Source: JANYIP01 sp031394045
Lineage (GTDB): Bacteria; Actinomycetota; Actinomycetes; Prado026
DNA: 7,958 nucleotides
Reading direction: 5' to 3'
Assembly: GCA_031394045.1 (NCBI GenBank)
Contig: JANMWN010000132.1
Location: 1 to 7,958, forward strand
The notes under the pieces were generated by a model, which saw only the letters and a list, made by a program, of their open reading frames with translations, ran no database searches and was not told the origin of the DNA. The stretch's first letter is position 1; the number at the start of each line of letters is the position of its first letter. Positions 6,039 to 7,958 of the stretch are shown piece by piece. The position numbers and the translations under genes were made by a program.

Positions 6039-6039
6039 C

Positions 6040-7584
6040 ATGAGCGACACGACCCCAGACCCCGTCCAGCCCGGCACCTCGGCGTACGACCACGGCCCCT
6101 ACGCGGCACCGCCCGCGCTGCCCGTACCGTCTGTACCGCCCGCGCCGCCCGTTCCGGCGGCAGCTGAGCCCGCGACGAACGAGGCCGCCGCCCCCGCACT
6201 AGTGGCCCCGTTCGTCGCGTCCCCGGACCCGTTCGCGGGCGGCCCTGCCCCGACCGACCCGGCCGGCACGTACTCGGCCGGCCCGTACCCGACCGACCCC
6301 TACGGCAGCTACGCCACCGACCCGTACGGCGCGTACGCGGCGGGCACGCAGCCGACGGTCGAGCTGCCCACATCGGGCCCGATGGACGCGCTGTTCGGCC
6401 CACCCGTCGCCGTCGGTACTGCCGGTGAAGCCGGTGCTGCCGGTGCTGTCACACCAGGCGCCGAGGCGCCGGCCAAGGCACGTGGCGGCCGCACGCTCGC
6501 CCTCGTCCTGGCCACCGCGCTCGTCGCAAGCGGTGTCGGCGGTGGGGTCGGCGCTCTCGTCGCCTCCAACCACGACAACGGCACCACGAGCTCGAGCCTG
6601 TCGACGGACGCGTCCAACAACCAGGCCAGCGTGGTCCTGCCCACCGGCTCGGTCGAGGCCGTAGCCGCCAAGGTGCTGCCCAGCGTCGTATCGATCGTCG
6701 AGCGGTCCACCGACGGTAGCGGCGGCGAGGGCTCAGGCATCATCCTCAGCTCCGACGGCCTCATCCTGACCAACAACCACGTCGTCGTCGGTGCCGCCGC
6801 GGGCGGCACCCTGCAGGTGACCACCCAGGACGGCAAGACCGTCGACGCCGAGATCATCGGCCGCGACCCCGGCTCCGACCTCGCCGTCATCAAGGCCAAG
6901 GGCGTCTCGGGCTGGACCCCGGCCACCCTCGGCAGCTCGGCCAACCTGGTCGTCGGCCAGACCGTCGTCGCAGTCGGCTCTCCGCTGGGGCTGTCCGGCA
7001 CCGTCACCTCCGGCATCGTCAGCGCCCTCAACCGCCCCGTCACCACGAGCGACAGCTCGGACGGCAGCGGCCAGTCGAGCAGCTCCGGCAGCGGCGCCGT
7101 GCTCAACGCCATCCAGACCGACGCGGCGATCAACCCCGGCAACTCCGGCGGACCGCTGGTCGACCTCAACGGTCGCGTCGTCGGCATCAACTCGGCCATC
7201 GCCAGCCTCGGCGCGAGTGCCGGCAGCTCGCAGAGCGGCTCGATCGGGCTCGGCTTCTCGATCCCGATCGACCAGGCCAAGCGGATCGCCGACGAGCTGA
7301 TCTCCACGGGCAAGGCGACCCACCCGCAGCTCGGTGTCTCCGTCAAGGACGGCGCCAACGGTGGCGCCCAGATCCAGCAGGTCACCTCGGGCGGCGCGGC
7401 CGACAAGGCCGGCCTGCAGGCCGGCGACGTCATCACGGCTGTCAACGGCAAGGTCGTGGACAGCGCCGACGCCCTGGTCGCCGACGTCCGCTCCTCCGCA
7501 CCCGGGGCGACGGTGACGATCACCTACACCCGCGGTGGTCAGTCATCAACCGTCTCCGCCACCCTCGGCAAGGCCACGAGCTGA
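6040..7584 (+). CDS. pepD: Membrane-anchored HtrA-like serine protease with PDZ domain, PepD-like
   Basis: A 514-residue HtrA/DegP-type protease that would act outside the cytoplasmic membrane on damaged exported proteins. Residues 1-150 form a cytosolic, disordered tail rich in Pro, Ala, Gly and Tyr, with short repeats such as TDPYG (85-89 and 93-97). One transmembrane helix lies at about 152-175, followed by a Ser/Asn-rich linker. The trypsin-like domain has an intact triad: His247 in TNNHVV, Asp280 in GSDLAVIK, and Ser369 in NPGNSGGPL. A Ser/Gly-rich loop (about 337-352) precedes the active-site serine. One PDZ domain occupies about 430-512, with AGLQAGDVITAVNG. Mycobacterial PepD lies at the same place after mprAB and is activated by MprA. 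The reading frame is open much further upstream, into the kinase gene, but the ATG at 6040 fits the promoter and a non-overlapping start. Confidence 0.93.
   Translation: MSDTTPDPVQPGTSAYDHGPYAAPPALPVPSVPPAPPVPAAAEPATNEAAAPALVAPFVASPDPFAGGPAPTDPAGTYSAGPYPTDPYGSYATDPYGAYAAGTQPTVELPTSGPMDALFGPPVAVGTAGEAGAAGAVTPGAEAPAKARGGRTLALVLATALVASGVGGGVGALVASNHDNGTTSSSLSTDASNNQASVVLPTGSVEAVAAKVLPSVVSIVERSTDGSGGEGSGIILSSDGLILTNNHVVVGAAAGGTLQVTTQDGKTVDAEIIGRDPGSDLAVIKAKGVSGWTPATLGSSANLVVGQTVVAVGSPLGLSGTVTSGIVSALNRPVTTSDSSDGSGQSSSSGSGAVLNAIQTDAAINPGNSGGPLVDLNGRVVGINSAIASLGASAGSSQSGSIGLGFSIPIDQAKRIADELISTGKATHPQLGVSVKDGANGGAQIQQVTSGGAADKAGLQAGDVITAVNGKVVDSADALVADVRSSAPGATVTITYTRGGQSSTVSATLGKATS
6421..6447 (+). 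repeat. Three 9-base tandem repeats in the protease N-terminal tail
   Basis: GCCGGTGAA is followed by two copies of GCCGGTGCT, in frame, encoding Ala-Gly-Glu and two Ala-Gly-Ala units at about residues 128-136 just before the transmembrane helix. A change in copy number would only lengthen or shorten the disordered tail by three residues per unit. Confidence 0.7.
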
Positions 7585-7601
7585 GCGAGGGATCCCCCGC
7601 G

Positions 7602-7649
7602 TCGCTGCAGACATCTTGGGGGCTATAACCCCCAACTTGTCTGCAGCGA
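7602..7649. terminator. Long hairpin between convergent genes, likely bidirectional terminator
   Basis: The arms 7602-7622 and 7629-7649 pair as 12 base pairs (TCGCTGCAGACA with TGTCTGCAGCGA), a two-by-two internal mismatch, then seven base pairs (TTGGGGG with CCCCCAA) around the six-base loop CTATAA. It sits 17 bases after the pepD stop and 12 bases beyond the end of the convergent regulator gene, so it could end transcription from both sides. Neither side has a run of T after the stem, as is common in actinobacterial terminators. A protein-binding palindrome is less likely given the position. Confidence 0.75.
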
Positions 7650-7661
7650 TGTGTGGGAGAG

Positions 7662-7958
7662 CTAGATCAGCCGGCGGTCGGTGGCCCAGACGGTGAGCTC
7701 GTGCCGGTTGGACAGCTGAAGCTTGCGCAGCACCGCGGACACGTGTGTCTCGACGGTCTTGACCGAGATGAACAGCTCACGGGCCACCTCCTTGTACGCG
7801 TACCCGCGGGCGATCAGCCGGAGCACCTCGCGCTCGCGCTGCGAGAGCCGGTCGAGCTCCTCGTCCACCACCGGCACGTCCGGCGAACCCGCGAAGGCGT
7901 CCAGCACGAAGCCCGCGAGCCGGGGTGAGAACACCGCGTCCCCACCGGCGACCCGACG
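7662..7958 (-). CDS. NarL/FixJ-family response regulator, C-terminal part (cut by window edge)
   Basis: The last 98 codons of a minus-strand gene whose start lies beyond the right edge; the frame stays open to base 7958. A LuxR-type helix-turn-helix occupies roughly the last 62 residues. It runs from LSQREREVLRLIARG through the scaffold and recognition helices to VKTVETHVSAVLRKL, and ends in TVWATDRRLI. The preceding stretch, GGDAVFSPRLAGFVLDAF, is typical of the linker between receiver and DNA-binding domains in NarL-type regulators. A receiver domain is therefore expected outside the window. A valine codon (GTG) near 7934 could start a short protein, but it falls within this linker and is not a credible start. 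The target genes and the partner kinase are unknown. It is convergent with pepD and separated from it by the hairpin. Confidence 0.9.
   Translation of the reverse strand, partial: RRVAGGDAVFSPRLAGFVLDAFAGSPDVPVVDEELDRLSQREREVLRLIARGYAYKEVARELFISVKTVETHVSAVLRKLQLSNRHELTVWATDRRLI

Noticed and set aside
5638..6039. Upstream extension of the protease frame to 648 residues.
   Set aside because: It would run about 345 bases inside the intact kinase gene and through the promoter box. The product of that stretch is Arg/Gly-rich shadow sequence, and the ATG at 6040 has a -10 seven bases before it.

Overview
The window is high-GC DNA (roughly 70% by eye). It has C/G-ended codons, TANNNT-type -10 elements sitting a fixed short distance before start codons, and a gene order known from actinobacteria. 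The protein sequences look actinobacterial. A Nocardioidaceae-like genus (Nocardioides or a relative) is my best guess, but nothing here proves the genus. There are eight protein genes, one of them cut by the right edge. I see no RNA genes, mobile elements or CRISPR array.

Left part (1-818, + strand): a perfect inverted repeat built from two actinobacterial DnaA-box-like 9-mers overlaps the likely -35 of a single-domain cupin gene. A 65-residue two-helix membrane protein of unknown function follows with its own likely leaderless promoter. That gene collides tail to tail with the next one, sharing the bases CTAG of both stop codons.

Middle (815-3867): a full-length PcrA/UvrD-type DNA repair helicase on the minus strand, whose upstream region resembles the DNA-damage (RecA-NDp/PafBC-type) promoter of mycobacteria. 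It is divergent from a PIG-L family zinc deacetylase on the plus strand.

Right (3868-7584, + strand): a three-gene envelope-stress module with the order of mycobacterial mprA-mprB-pepD. It consists of an OmpR-family response regulator, a HAMP sensor kinase coupled to it by an ATGA overlap, and a membrane-anchored HtrA-like serine protease with a PDZ domain. The regulator and protease promoters carry the same tandem 8-mer box at the same distance from a similar -10. This suggests that the regulator controls both itself and the protease. The protease promoter also has a separate perfect inverted repeat.

A large hairpin (7602-7649) separates the protease gene from a convergent NarL/FixJ-type regulator that runs off the right edge. 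The genes themselves belong to known families. The less ordinary content is regulatory: the DnaA-box palindrome, the matched pair of regulator boxes, the damage-type helicase promoter and the second operator at the protease gene. I found no wholly new gene system.
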